64,000 bases of DNA, taken from Sulfotelmatobacter sp963788225. GTDB lineage: Bacteria; Acidobacteriota; Terriglobia; Terriglobales; Acidobacteriaceae. Position numbers and translations under genes: made by a program. The DNA lies in assembly GCA_963788225.1 (NCBI GenBank), contig CAWBGI010000007.1:385519-449518 (forward strand). The letters are read 5' to 3'. The notes below the pieces were generated by a model that did not search any database, was not told where the DNA came from, and saw only the letters and a list, made by a program, of their open reading frames with translations. Of the stretch, positions 1 through 7,871 are shown in pieces (position 1 is the stretch's first letter; each line of letters starts with the position of its first letter).

Positions 1-2
1 GG

Positions 3-941
3 TCAGAAAAAAAATTCCCGGATTTCTTTCTGGCAGTGCGCTATGTTCTTGTCGAAAGCTCAGCAGCCCTGCGCGAGAGGATTAGCCAGACTCTGGCACA
101 TCACCTTGAATCGGGAAAAGCGAATCTTGCTGCGATGGATTCACCTGAAATCAGCGAAACCCTAGCCGCAAAACGGCGACAGAATGCAGCCCAGGGCGCA
201 AGCTGCGGGTCAGCCGAGGGACATGAGCAATCCCCGGACGAGCTAAAGAAAACGCTTGCTGACCGCGACGCCCCCACCATAATCTTCGCCAACGAATTCT
301 TCGATGCCTTCCCTGTCGAGATCATAAGCGCCAAGGGTTCCCTGCGCATCGAGGTACGCGACGGTCACTTCGTTGAAGCCTGGGTTGGGCCTTCACGGGA
401 AGAATTGGAATTTCTCGACCGCTACTCGATCCATCCTGAATCGCACGAACGCATCGAAGCGACTCTGGCAGCGCAACTATTTATGCATCGCATCGCCGCG
501 GCCATCCAACGCGGTTTCCTCATCGCGATCGACTACGGCTACACTCGCGAAGAGCAGCTCGCCGGCCGCCATCGTGGAACCGTGAAGGCGATTCGGCAAC
601 ATTCCATCAGCGCAAATCCCTACGAGGCCCCCGGCGAACAGGACATCACTGCTGACGTGAACTTCGCGGCACTCGCTGCCGCCGCCGAAAAACAAGGTAT
701 GAAGGCGCACAAACTGGTCACGCAGTCACAATTCCTGATGGGCATCGGTGAAGCAAATCAGTTTGCCGATGCCTTCGAAGAATGCCGCTTGCCGCAAGAG
801 CGCGCGAAGGTCGCGCTGCAACTCAAGCATCTGGTCACGCCCGCAGGCATGGGCGAGAGCTTTCATGTGCTCATTGCGAGCAAGGGAGTCGAGCAGAAAA
901 GAGTTGATTCATTATCAGGTTTGAACTTCGGTCGGCGCTAG
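3..941 (+). CDS. SAM-dependent methyltransferase, MidA/NDUFAF7 family (5' end outside window)
   Basis: This is a class I SAM-dependent methyltransferase of the MidA (DUF185) family. The reading frame is open to the window edge, so the true start and the glycine-rich SAM loop lie upstream; a GTG at 36 is internal. Visible family landmarks, in order, are YVLVESSAALR, FANEFFDAFPV near 288-321, IDYGYTREE, the RGT segment, and DITADVNF. The mitochondrial homologue NDUFAF7 methylates an arginine of a complex I subunit. The bacterial substrate is not established, so no symbol is given. The gene converges on the dehydrogenase at 1026, separated by about 85 bases. About 310 codons are present, against roughly 350-400 for full-length members. 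Confidence 0.85.
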   Translation, partial: SEKKFPDFFLAVRYVLVESSAALRERISQTLAHHLESGKANLAAMDSPEISETLAAKRRQNAAQGASCGSAEGHEQSPDELKKTLADRDAPTIIFANEFFDAFPVEIISAKGSLRIEVRDGHFVEAWVGPSREELEFLDRYSIHPESHERIEATLAAQLFMHRIAAAIQRGFLIAIDYGYTREEQLAGRHRGTVKAIRQHSISANPYEAPGEQDITADVNFAALAAAAEKQGMKAHKLVTQSQFLMGIGEANQFADAFEECRLPQERAKVALQLKHLVTPAGMGESFHVLIASKGVEQKRVDSLSGLNFGRR

Positions 942-1025
942 CACGACATATGTAGCGACAGCCACCTCGTGTCAAGTTCCACCTGGGCGAAGCCCGGCGG
1001 CAGGGCTAAAAAGCCGCGGCCAACT

Positions 1026-1922
1026 CTAGAGCGACTTACCGGCAGTCGAACTTTTCTCGGTCTCCGCCTCCGGGTATTCGTACACGCCGCGTCCCGACTT
1101 CCGCCCCAAGCGCCCCGCCTTCACATACTGCACCAGCAGCGGCGCGGGACGATATTTTTCTCCCAGCGATTTGTGCAGATACTCCAGAATGTTCAGCCGC
1201 GTGTCGAGTCCAACCAGATCCACGAGTTCGAACGGACCCATGGGATGGTTCAGTCCAAGCTTCAGCGCCTTATCGATATCCGCTGCTGAGGCGATCCCTT
1301 CCTGCAGCATGTAGAACGCTTCATTGCCGATCATGGCATTGATGCGGCTGGTAATGAAGCCCGGCGCTTCCTTGATCACCACCACTTCCTTGCCCATGCG
1401 CTTCCCGACTTCGACGGCGGTGGCAAGCGTATCGTCGTCCGTTTCCAAAGCCCGCACCACTTCGAGCAGCTTCATCTTATGTACGGGATTGAAAAAATGC
1501 ATGCCCACGCATTTCTTCGCGCGGTAGGTCACACTTGAAATTTCCGTGATGCTGAGAGAAGAGGTATTCGACGCGAGAATCGTCGCCGGACGGCAGATCT
1601 TGTCGAGCAACGTGAAGATCTCGATTTTCGACTCCATCTCTTCCGGAACGGCCTCGATCACCAGATCGGCTTCGCGCGCGGCTTCATCGACCGAGCCTGC
1701 ATATTCCAGCCGCTGGAAGGCTGCGTCGGCGTCAGGCGACGACACCTTCCCCAGCTCAACCGCTTTGTCGAGATTTGCCCGAATTTCGCTTTCGGCCCGC
1801 CGCAGCGCCGCGGGCAGCAGGTCTTCGAGCATAGTGCGGTAGCCGCCCAACGCCGCCGCATGAGCAATGCCGCGGCCCATGATGCCCGCGCCAATCACTG
1901 CGACGGTCTTCACCTGCGACAC
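1026..1922 (-). CDS. 3-hydroxyacyl-CoA (3-hydroxybutyryl-CoA) dehydrogenase
   Basis: NAD-dependent L-3-hydroxyacyl-CoA dehydrogenase, oxidising 3-hydroxyacyl-CoA to 3-ketoacyl-CoA in beta-oxidation or acting in butyryl-CoA metabolism. The N-terminal Rossmann domain begins with VAVIGAGIMGRGIA (about residues 7-20). The family motif HFFNPVHKMKLLE carries the catalytic His, followed by APGFITSRI and a C-terminal dimerisation domain with NHPMGPFELVDLVGLD. The length of 298 residues is typical of the single-domain enzymes (Hbd/PaaH type). The GTG start at 1922 overlaps the stop of the preceding small gene (TAGTG), so translation is probably coupled. A cytoplasmic housekeeping enzyme; its exact chain-length preference cannot be read from sequence. 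Confidence 0.93.
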   Translation of the reverse strand: MSQVKTVAVIGAGIMGRGIAHAAALGGYRTMLEDLLPAALRRAESEIRANLDKAVELGKVSSPDADAAFQRLEYAGSVDEAAREADLVIEAVPEEMESKIEIFTLLDKICRPATILASNTSSLSITEISSVTYRAKKCVGMHFFNPVHKMKLLEVVRALETDDDTLATAVEVGKRMGKEVVVIKEAPGFITSRINAMIGNEAFYMLQEGIASAADIDKALKLGLNHPMGPFELVDLVGLDTRLNILEYLHKSLGEKYRPAPLLVQYVKAGRLGRKSGRGVYEYPEAETEKSSTAGKSL

Positions 1923-2110
1923 TATTGGGCCGCCTTTTCGAGATCGGCAATGGCGGCATTGATGGCGCCGTCAGCCGTGCGCAGGGAATCGGCCAGACGT
2001 TTGCGCTCCTCAGGGTTCATGGCCGGAATGGAAATGGAAATGCGACGCAAGGTATTCGTAATATCTTCCACGTAATTCATCGAGCGGATCAGTTCACCAG
2101 ACGCTGGCAT
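1922..2110 (-). CDS. small conserved helical protein upstream of the dehydrogenase
   Basis: A 62-residue protein beginning MPASGELIRSMNYVEDI. I chose the ATG at 2110 because AGGAG lies five bases upstream; the open frame continues further upstream but without a ribosome site. The sequence is mostly helical and includes NPEERKRLADSLRTADGAI. It has no signal peptide or membrane segment. Its stop codon overlaps the GTG of the dehydrogenase gene, which makes it a likely real, translationally coupled first gene of a two-gene operon. I do not recognise the family, and a function cannot be assigned beyond association with acyl-CoA metabolism by position. Confidence 0.6.
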   Translation of the reverse strand: MPASGELIRSMNYVEDITNTLRRISISIPAMNPEERKRLADSLRTADGAINAAIADLEKAAQ

Positions 2111-2294
2111 GAGGGCTCCTGTATTAGACGAGCTTATTACGGCTGACTCGGCCGCCGGCCCGCGCTCTTTCACTTCGCGAACCGAACTTCTATTCTGGAC
2201 GTGTCTGCGAATTTAGTAAAGGAGCGCCGGCCGTTGCAGCCTTGCTGACATTTATGTGAGACTGTCGTGCGTACGCGGAACGCGCGAGGCCACT

Positions 2295-2489
2295 ATGCGA
2301 GTGCTGAACATTCTGTGCGGGCTTGCTGTCCTGTTCACGACGCTGGCCTTCGCACATTTGCTGCACCACCATTTTCTTGGCGCTCACGGTGCTTACGATC
2401 TAGCTTTCGTGGCAGGCTGGGCGATCTTAGTGATCGTGGCAATCCTCTCCTTTATCGGAGGATGCTTACTGCTGAGGCGTGGCCGCTAG
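2295..2489 (+). CDS. small two-segment membrane protein
   Basis: A 64-residue protein starting MRVLNILCGLAVLFTTLAFA, with a second hydrophobic stretch AFVAGWAILVIVAILSFIGG, then a basic end LLLRRGR. That predicts two membrane helices joined by a short His-rich loop (HLLHHHFLGAHG). An in-frame start exists further upstream at 2256, but the hydrophobic helix begins right at 2295, so I prefer the short form. It stands alone between the divergent small helical gene and the HAD gene. Function unknown. Confidence 0.45.
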   Translation: MRVLNILCGLAVLFTTLAFAHLLHHHFLGAHGAYDLAFVAGWAILVIVAILSFIGGCLLLRRGR

Positions 2490-2592
2490 TTGCGCGACCC
2501 ACTTCACCACTCCGCTTCTGCGATAGGAGCGCACTTAGGTTCCTATAGGGCATCGAGTGGCTTTTATTAACAATGACTTAATGCAAACTGCA

Positions 2593-2598
2593 TATAAT
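2593..2598 (+). promoter_or_regulatory. probable -10 element of the HAD gene
   Basis: TATAAT at 2593-2598, about 55 bases before the ATG at 2653, in an AT-rich pocket. No good -35 is present at 16-18 bases spacing, so the promoter may be weak or activator dependent. The ribosome site AAGGA precedes the ATG by five bases. Confidence 0.4.
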
Positions 2599-2652
2599 CG
2601 CTATTGATTCTTTTAATGATCCTCGCACAGTGGTGGCGAATCTAAGGATCAC

Positions 2653-3486
2653 ATGGCAGATAAACCCTTGAAACGCTATATTTTCGCAAGCGACTTCGAT
2701 CAGACGTTAACCTTCAACGATTCTGGCTACGTGCTCGCGGAATTGGTCGGCATTCCTACGGCGGAGTTCGAACGCAAAGCCAAAGGCATGGCGAAGATCA
2801 ACCTGGTGCAGCAGGGAGCGGAACTCGCGTACCTCTTGCTGCATGATCCGGAGTTCAAGGCCAAAGTCCGCAAGCAGCATCTTTACGAAGTAGGAAAGCG
2901 CATCCGGCTGAAGGGGGATATTAAACTGCTTTATCAGATCCTCGAAAAGGGGATAGACGGATACGCCTTCGATTTTTATGTTCTATCCGCGGCGCCCGTC
3001 GAGGTGATTCATTCGGCCCTCGAGGGCATCGTTCCCGAAGATCACATTTACGGCACCGAATTCCGCTACGAGCCCAGCGGCGCGATTGACACTATCGTGC
3101 GCGCCACAGCGGGCTACGGCAAGGTTGCGGTGCTCAACCAGTTGCTCGCCGAGCACGTGACCGGGCCCGATCACGTCATCTACTCGGGCGACGGCAGTTC
3201 CGATATTCACCTGATGTTGCAGCTCAACGCGCGCGACGGCCTTACCATCGCGGTTTCGGAGTCACCGAACGTTTCGCAAATCGCGAAACGCACGGTGCTC
3301 AGCACCAGTGCTGTGGCAGTGCTGGCGCCGATTCTCGAAGAAATTGCTGGATGGGAACGAGCGCGCATTCGCAGCTTTTTCGAGGCCAACGGCATGCTGA
3401 TTCAGGAGTGGGAGCGGGTTCGCACCGACTGGTTGACGGTGCGCCCGGCCATTCCGGAGCCGGTAGAATTTGTGACTGGGGCTTGA
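2653..3486 (+). CDS. HAD-superfamily hydrolase (phosphoserine phosphatase-like)
   Basis: A 277-residue haloacid dehalogenase-type phosphatase. Motif I is DFDQTLT (Asp14 nucleophile, Asp16 acid/base). Motif II is the LSAAP region, where a Ser follows the hydrophobic strand. Motif IV is YSGDGSSDIHLM, with the acidic pair that binds magnesium. The helical cap between motifs I and II is small, as in the phosphoserine phosphatase-like branch. The enzyme is cytoplasmic and hydrolyses a phosphomonoester, but the substrate cannot be read from the motifs. The ATG is preceded by AAGGA at good spacing. The gene is monocistronic or followed by the hemerythrin gene after a hairpin at 3513-3531. Confidence 0.85.
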   Translation: MADKPLKRYIFASDFDQTLTFNDSGYVLAELVGIPTAEFERKAKGMAKINLVQQGAELAYLLLHDPEFKAKVRKQHLYEVGKRIRLKGDIKLLYQILEKGIDGYAFDFYVLSAAPVEVIHSALEGIVPEDHIYGTEFRYEPSGAIDTIVRATAGYGKVAVLNQLLAEHVTGPDHVIYSGDGSSDIHLMLQLNARDGLTIAVSESPNVSQIAKRTVLSTSAVAVLAPILEEIAGWERARIRSFFEANGMLIQEWERVRTDWLTVRPAIPEPVEFVTGA

Positions 3487-3512
3487 CGCTGCGGATCTCG
3501 ATTCTTATCAGA

Positions 3513-3531
3513 GCACGCCTTGCGGGCGTGC
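3513..3531 (+). terminator. hairpin after HAD gene
   Basis: Perfect seven-base stem GCACGCC / GGCGTGC with a five-base loop, 26 bases after the HAD stop codon. There is no T-tract, so it may be an RNA-stabilising or Rho-assisted end rather than a classic intrinsic terminator. Confidence 0.4.
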
Positions 3532-3544
3532 CGCAGGTTGAGAA

Positions 3545-4060
3545 ATGAGGCGCGCCTTCGGGCGCTGCATGCTGCGCGATAAAAATCTGATCCCGCTTTC
3601 GCACCAACATCAGCGCGCTCTAGCTCTATGCGTACGCATCGATCGCGCGCAGCCCATCCCTATCGAAGATCTTGAATCCTGGCAGGCTGAGATCGAGCAG
3701 CACTTCGAACAGGAAATCAAGATTCATTTCTCTGCGGAGGAACAAGTATTGTTCCCCGCTGCCCGCCAGTTCCCCGAACTAGCCCCGCTAGTGCAAGACC
3801 TAATCGCCGATCACAGCTCGCTGCGAGAATCTTTTTCGCAGGCAGAAGTGCGCGCCCTGTCGGCCGAAAGCTTGCCTTCATTCGCTCGAAAACTCTCCGC
3901 TCACATCCGCAAAGAAGAACGCCAGCTCTTCGAGCGCCTGCAGCAATTGCTGAGTGAGCAAGATCTCGCAGCTCTAGGGATTCGTTTGGAAGACGCTCTC
4001 AAAGACGCCGCGCAGACCTGCACCTTAAGCAACGAGGCAACGATGCGGCCAAGAAAATGA
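3545..4060 (+). CDS. hemerythrin HHE cation-binding domain protein
   Basis: A small helical-bundle protein expected to bind a di-iron centre. Candidate ligands are in the expected order: LSHQHQR at the first helix, HFEQEIKIHFSAEEQVLFP (H...HxxxE) in the second, DLIADHSSLRE in the third, and LSAHIRKEERQLFE in the fourth. The start is ambiguous. The ATG at 3545 has a weak purine-rich leader; an internal ATG at 3572 gives the protein MLRDKNLIPLSHQHQ, which matches how such proteins usually begin. It may sense or buffer oxygen, nitric oxide or iron. Convergent with the acyltransferase gene, with only 16 bases between stops. Confidence 0.8.
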   Translation: MRRAFGRCMLRDKNLIPLSHQHQRALALCVRIDRAQPIPIEDLESWQAEIEQHFEQEIKIHFSAEEQVLFPAARQFPELAPLVQDLIADHSSLRESFSQAEVRALSAESLPSFARKLSAHIRKEERQLFERLQQLLSEQDLAALGIRLEDALKDAAQTCTLSNEATMRPRK

Positions 4061-4076
4061 CTTGCTCTCTTAGCGC

Positions 4077-5891
4077 TCACAACCCGTGGCGCGTTCTGAA
4101 TTGCATCGCGGCTTCGCGTCCCATGTAGCGTTCCAGCACAGCGGGCGCGGTTTTTCTCAGATCGACGACGACGAGTCCATCGAGCACGTTGGAAAACTTG
4201 CGGTCCACGTTGAAGCCCAGCAGTTTGCCGCCGATCTTCGCATACTGCCGCAGCAGGATGGGCAGGCCTTTGCCATCGGTTTCTACGTCGGTGATCGGCT
4301 GCGATAGTTCTTCCAGATCGCGCAGAGCGTGGCACATGGCGCGGCAATCCCACGGACGCAACCTTGCCGGACGAAACGGCCGCCGCGGTTCGATCATGCC
4401 AGCCAACTCGTCTTCCTGTATGCGCGCTTCGAAGAAGCGGTAGATCATTTCGCGCGAGGCTTTACTGTAATCGTTGCTGATGCTGACCGCTCCAAACAGC
4501 ACCGGAGTCTCCGCATGCGCCGCCAACAAACGCGCAATTCCCTTCCACAGCAAAAGCAGGGGAGCGTACTGCCGCTGGTATTCCGGCCTCACAAAAGAAC
4601 GCCCTAGTTCCAGCGCCGGACCGAGCTTCTCGAACAAGCGCGGGTCGTAGCGGAAGCACGTGCTGGTATAAAGCCCGCGCACTCCATGCACAGCGAGAAT
4701 CTCAGCCGTATTGCCGGCGCGGTATGCGCCCACCAGTTCTTGCTTACTCTTGTGCCACAACAACAAATGCCAGTAGTACCGGTCGAAGCGGTCGAGGTCG
4801 CGCCGCTTTCCAGTACCTTCACCCGCCAGGCGAAACGTCACTTCCCGCAGCCGTCCGAGTTCCTGCAACGTTCGCGGCGTCTCGTTGGCCTTCGTCAGAT
4901 AGACCGCAAGATCGCCGCTCTCCGCCAGACAACGGTCGCCGGCAAGGCGGCTCAATTCTGCCGCTAACACTTCCGACGGCTCGGCGGGAGCAATGGGTAC
5001 TTGCACTTTCTCTGAGAGTTTGGAGCGTACAGCCACCGGCCACGATTTTTCCGGCCGGCTTCGCCGCGACAGCAGGTAAGTGCGCCAGCGCAGATACTCG
5101 ATGGCTTCACGATCATTCTCGATGCCCGCGATGGAATCCCCCGGAATCTCGCTGCCCACGCGCACTTCCACGGTTCGCCCTTCTTGGTGCAGGAATTCCT
5201 GCAACAAGAAAGCAGTGCGCAGGCGGGGATGAATCATTCCGAAAAGATGAAAACCAACGCTGTTCCGGCCACAAAAATAAACGGGCAGCGCCGCGGCGCC
5301 AGTGCGCCGAATCAAACGGGCTGCGGTGTCGTTCCACGCGGGATCGGCGATTTCCGCATGAGGAAACTGCCAGTGCGAAACTTCGCCCGCGGGAAAGATA
5401 GCCAGCATTCCGCCCTGGCGCAACCAGGCGAGCGCGTCCCGGACCGCGCGCCGATTCACATCAATACTGTGATCGCGAAGCGCCTGATCAGTCTGAAACG
5501 GATTCACGAAGATGCAATGCTGCGCCAGTTCCGGCACATCGCGCAGCAGATAATTGGTCATCACCTTTACGTCGGGCCGCACGCGTGTCAGCAGCACAGC
5601 CAGTACAGCGCCATCAAGCATTCCAAATGGATGATTGGCGACCACCACGACCGGGCCGGTCGCAGGAATTCGAGCCATGTCCGCAGCATCCACACGCAGG
5701 TCTACGCGCATCTCCGACAGCAGGTTCTCCAATCCGAAACCGTCGGGGGATTTCTGCACTCGCCGGTACAGCGCCCGCACTCTGTCAACCGGAAGAAATT
5801 TCTCTGCCAAGGCAGGGATGCCAGGAAATCCCTCAACCTGCGACAACACTTCCGCCCGCGTTTTTTCTTCGTGCGAATGGTTGGATGGCAT
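4077..5891 (-). CDS. bifunctional acyltransferase: PlsC-like domain fused to hemolysin-like GNAT domain (OlsF-like)
   Basis: A 604-residue, two-domain acyltransferase. The N-terminal domain (about 50-270) is a lysophospholipid acyltransferase: NHPFGMLDG gives catalytic His87 and Asp93, in the H-x5-D spacing, and FPAGEVS (about 166-172) is the acceptor-binding motif. The C-terminal domain (about 310-590) resembles the putative hemolysin/GNAT N-acyltransferase group, with GRLREVTFR..GEG and a long FD..Y.HLLLW segment. The same domain order is found in OlsF, which makes ornithine lipids by N- and then O-acylation. That assignment is by architecture only; other acyl-amino acid lipids are possible. 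Expected at the inner face of the membrane. Upstream lies an inverted-arm repeat (5985-6083). Confidence 0.75.
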   Translation of the reverse strand: MPSNHSHEEKTRAEVLSQVEGFPGIPALAEKFLPVDRVRALYRRVQKSPDGFGLENLLSEMRVDLRVDAADMARIPATGPVVVVANHPFGMLDGAVLAVLLTRVRPDVKVMTNYLLRDVPELAQHCIFVNPFQTDQALRDHSIDVNRRAVRDALAWLRQGGMLAIFPAGEVSHWQFPHAEIADPAWNDTAARLIRRTGAAALPVYFCGRNSVGFHLFGMIHPRLRTAFLLQEFLHQEGRTVEVRVGSEIPGDSIAGIENDREAIEYLRWRTYLLSRRSRPEKSWPVAVRSKLSEKVQVPIAPAEPSEVLAAELSRLAGDRCLAESGDLAVYLTKANETPRTLQELGRLREVTFRLAGEGTGKRRDLDRFDRYYWHLLLWHKSKQELVGAYRAGNTAEILAVHGVRGLYTSTCFRYDPRLFEKLGPALELGRSFVRPEYQRQYAPLLLLWKGIARLLAAHAETPVLFGAVSISNDYSKASREMIYRFFEARIQEDELAGMIEPRRPFRPARLRPWDCRAMCHALRDLEELSQPITDVETDGKGLPILLRQYAKIGGKLLGFNVDRKFSNVLDGLVVVDLRKTAPAVLERYMGREAAMQFRTRHGL

Positions 5892-5984
5892 ATTAAAGGA
5901 ATAACGCAGGCACTTTGCGGCAGGATGAAAAGGAGGTTAAAAGCTGATGAATGTGGATGGAGGAGAAACTCGAAAGTAACCAAG

Positions 5985-6083
5985 AACAGTGGTCAGTGGC
6001 CAGGGCTCAGGGGTCAGTATCAGTGGGGAGACGAACAACGTTGTCGCGTTGGCTAGACTGCCACTGATCACTGGCCACTGGTT
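5985..6083. repeat. inverted-arm short-period repeat, CAGTGG type
   Basis: Left arm 5985-6027 is built of degenerate CAGTGGTCAGTGG units. Right arm 6058-6083 carries the reverse complement (CCACTGATCACTGGCCACTG). It abuts the stop codon of the permease gene at 6084. The same unit recurs after ftsZ at 58472-58556. Confidence 0.7.
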
Positions 6084-7838
6084 CTACGTTTCCAGGCGGA
6101 AGCGGGTTTCCGCCAGCGCAAAGAGTTTGCGCCAGACGAGCCGGTTCACCGTCACTACAGTGGCCGCCATCATGATGGTTGCGGCCAACAGCAGGTGGAA
6201 ATCGCCGCTATCGGTTGCTCGCTGGATGGTCGCACCCAGCCCCATTGTCGTGTAGGTCTGGCCTTTGAAGTTAAAGTACTCGGCCACAATGCTGGCGTTC
6301 CACGCCCCGCCTGAGGCCGTCACCATCCCCGTCACAAAATAGGGAAAAATTCCCGGCAGAATCAGCTTCTTCCAGCGCTCGAAGCCCTGAACGCGGAAGA
6401 CCGAGCAGCATTCTTTCAGATCGGTCGGGATCGCCATCGCACCGGCAATCACGTTGAATAACACGTACCACTGCGTGCCCAGCAGCAGCACCACCATCGA
6501 GGCTATTCCCATGCCTCCGCCCAGACGGATAAGCACCAGCAAAATTACGGGCAGCAGCGCGGTCGCGGGAACTGACGCCGCAATCTGCGCCAGCGGCTGC
6601 GCGATGCGCGCCAGCCGGGGATTGAAACCGATCGCTACTCCCGCCGGAACTGTCCACAGAGCAGCCAGCAGCAACGCAAGGTTGACACGCAAGAAAGTCG
6701 CGCCCAAGCCGACGGCTGTCGAATGCAATTCAGCTTTTCCAAGGCCGGTGAGAATGATGGCGACACGAACCACCCCGTAACTAATGGCAGCGAGCGCCAC
6801 CACCGCCAAAGCGCGCACCACCCATTCCCGCCATGCCGGCGCAGGCTCCTGGGGAGCTTCGTCCTTGTGCTTCCGCGCAAAATATAAAAGCAAACGTTCT
6901 CCCAACGGCTGCAGCGTCTTCTGCCGAATCTTCGCGAGGCCGGTGGAATGCTCCACCAGGTTAAGCACCCACGATCGCGGCGCGTCGGTGCTTTCCACCT
7001 GCTCCACTTTGAACTTTTCCGCCCACGCGATTACCGGCCGCCACACAAACTGATCCAGCAGCACAATCAGAAGAACCATTGTGGCTACGCCCCAACAGAT
7101 TGAAGTCGTGTCGCCCGCGCTGGCCGCGGTTTGCAGATACGAGCCCAGGCCGGGCAGACGAAAATCGCGCTGCCCCAGCACAAACATTTCACACACCATC
7201 AGCGCGAACCATCCGCCGGCCACCGACATCATCGAGTTCCACACCAAGCCAATCGCCGAAGCTGGCAACTCCAACTGCGTGAAGCGCTGCCACCAACTGA
7301 AACGGTAGATGGTTGCGGCCTCGCGCATCTCGTTCGGAATGCCCTTCAGCGAGGCGTAAAAGCTAAACGTCATGTTCCATACCTGGCCAGTGAAGATCAG
7401 GAGAATCGTGCCCATCTCCAAGCCGAGTTGCCTGCCGGGAAACAGCGCCACCATGGCCAGCATCACGGGAGGAAGAAAGCTGAGCACGGGGATCGACTGC
7501 AACACGTCCAGCAGCGGAATCATGAAGCGTTCGGCGCGCGCGTTGTATGCCGCAATGTAGCCGTAGATCAGCGCGAATAATAGACTCAGCAGGTAAGCGA
7601 TGGCGATGCGCAGCAGCGAATACCCTGCATAGGCCGGCAGCGCGCGCACGCTGCGCGAAATCTCAACCGTCGGAGTGAAGGGGCCAAACCACGACCGGCC
7701 CACGCTCGCCACGCCGTAAAAGATCGCAATTCCCGCCGCGAACATGATCACATCAGGCAGGTGCGAACTTTCGATGCTTGGCAGTTGCGACCACAGCCGG
7801 TACGCTGAGAATCCCCGCAGGGTGATGCTCTTCTTCAT
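6084..7838 (-). CDS. ABC transporter permease, two fused permease domains (nitrate/sulfonate/taurine type)
   Basis: A 584-residue membrane protein consisting of two binding-protein-dependent permease domains in tandem (about 75-280 and 350-580), each with about six membrane helices. The first has a recognisable EAA-type coupling loop (EMREAATIYRFSWWQRF). In the second the loop reads DLKECCSVFRVQGFERW, so the usual Glu-Ala-Ala is altered. The two halves would form the whole transmembrane pore without a partner. The gene starts 33 bases after the stop of its ATPase gene and forms an operon with it. No periplasmic binding protein is nearby, so the substrate is open; nitrate, sulfonate and bicarbonate are the usual substrates of the family. 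Confidence 0.85.
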   Translation of the reverse strand: MKKSITLRGFSAYRLWSQLPSIESSHLPDVIMFAAGIAIFYGVASVGRSWFGPFTPTVEISRSVRALPAYAGYSLLRIAIAYLLSLLFALIYGYIAAYNARAERFMIPLLDVLQSIPVLSFLPPVMLAMVALFPGRQLGLEMGTILLIFTGQVWNMTFSFYASLKGIPNEMREAATIYRFSWWQRFTQLELPASAIGLVWNSMMSVAGGWFALMVCEMFVLGQRDFRLPGLGSYLQTAASAGDTTSICWGVATMVLLIVLLDQFVWRPVIAWAEKFKVEQVESTDAPRSWVLNLVEHSTGLAKIRQKTLQPLGERLLLYFARKHKDEAPQEPAPAWREWVVRALAVVALAAISYGVVRVAIILTGLGKAELHSTAVGLGATFLRVNLALLLAALWTVPAGVAIGFNPRLARIAQPLAQIAASVPATALLPVILLVLIRLGGGMGIASMVVLLLGTQWYVLFNVIAGAMAIPTDLKECCSVFRVQGFERWKKLILPGIFPYFVTGMVTASGGAWNASIVAEYFNFKGQTYTTMGLGATIQRATDSGDFHLLLAATIMMAATVVTVNRLVWRKLFALAETRFRLET

Positions 7839-7871
7839 GCGATGGTCGTTCCCCTCGACAGGAGCGTTTGA

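Noticed and set aside
5184..6056. 290-codon plus-strand frame across the acyltransferase start
   Set aside because: It runs through the antisense of catalytic motifs and then into the repeat at 5985; no support.
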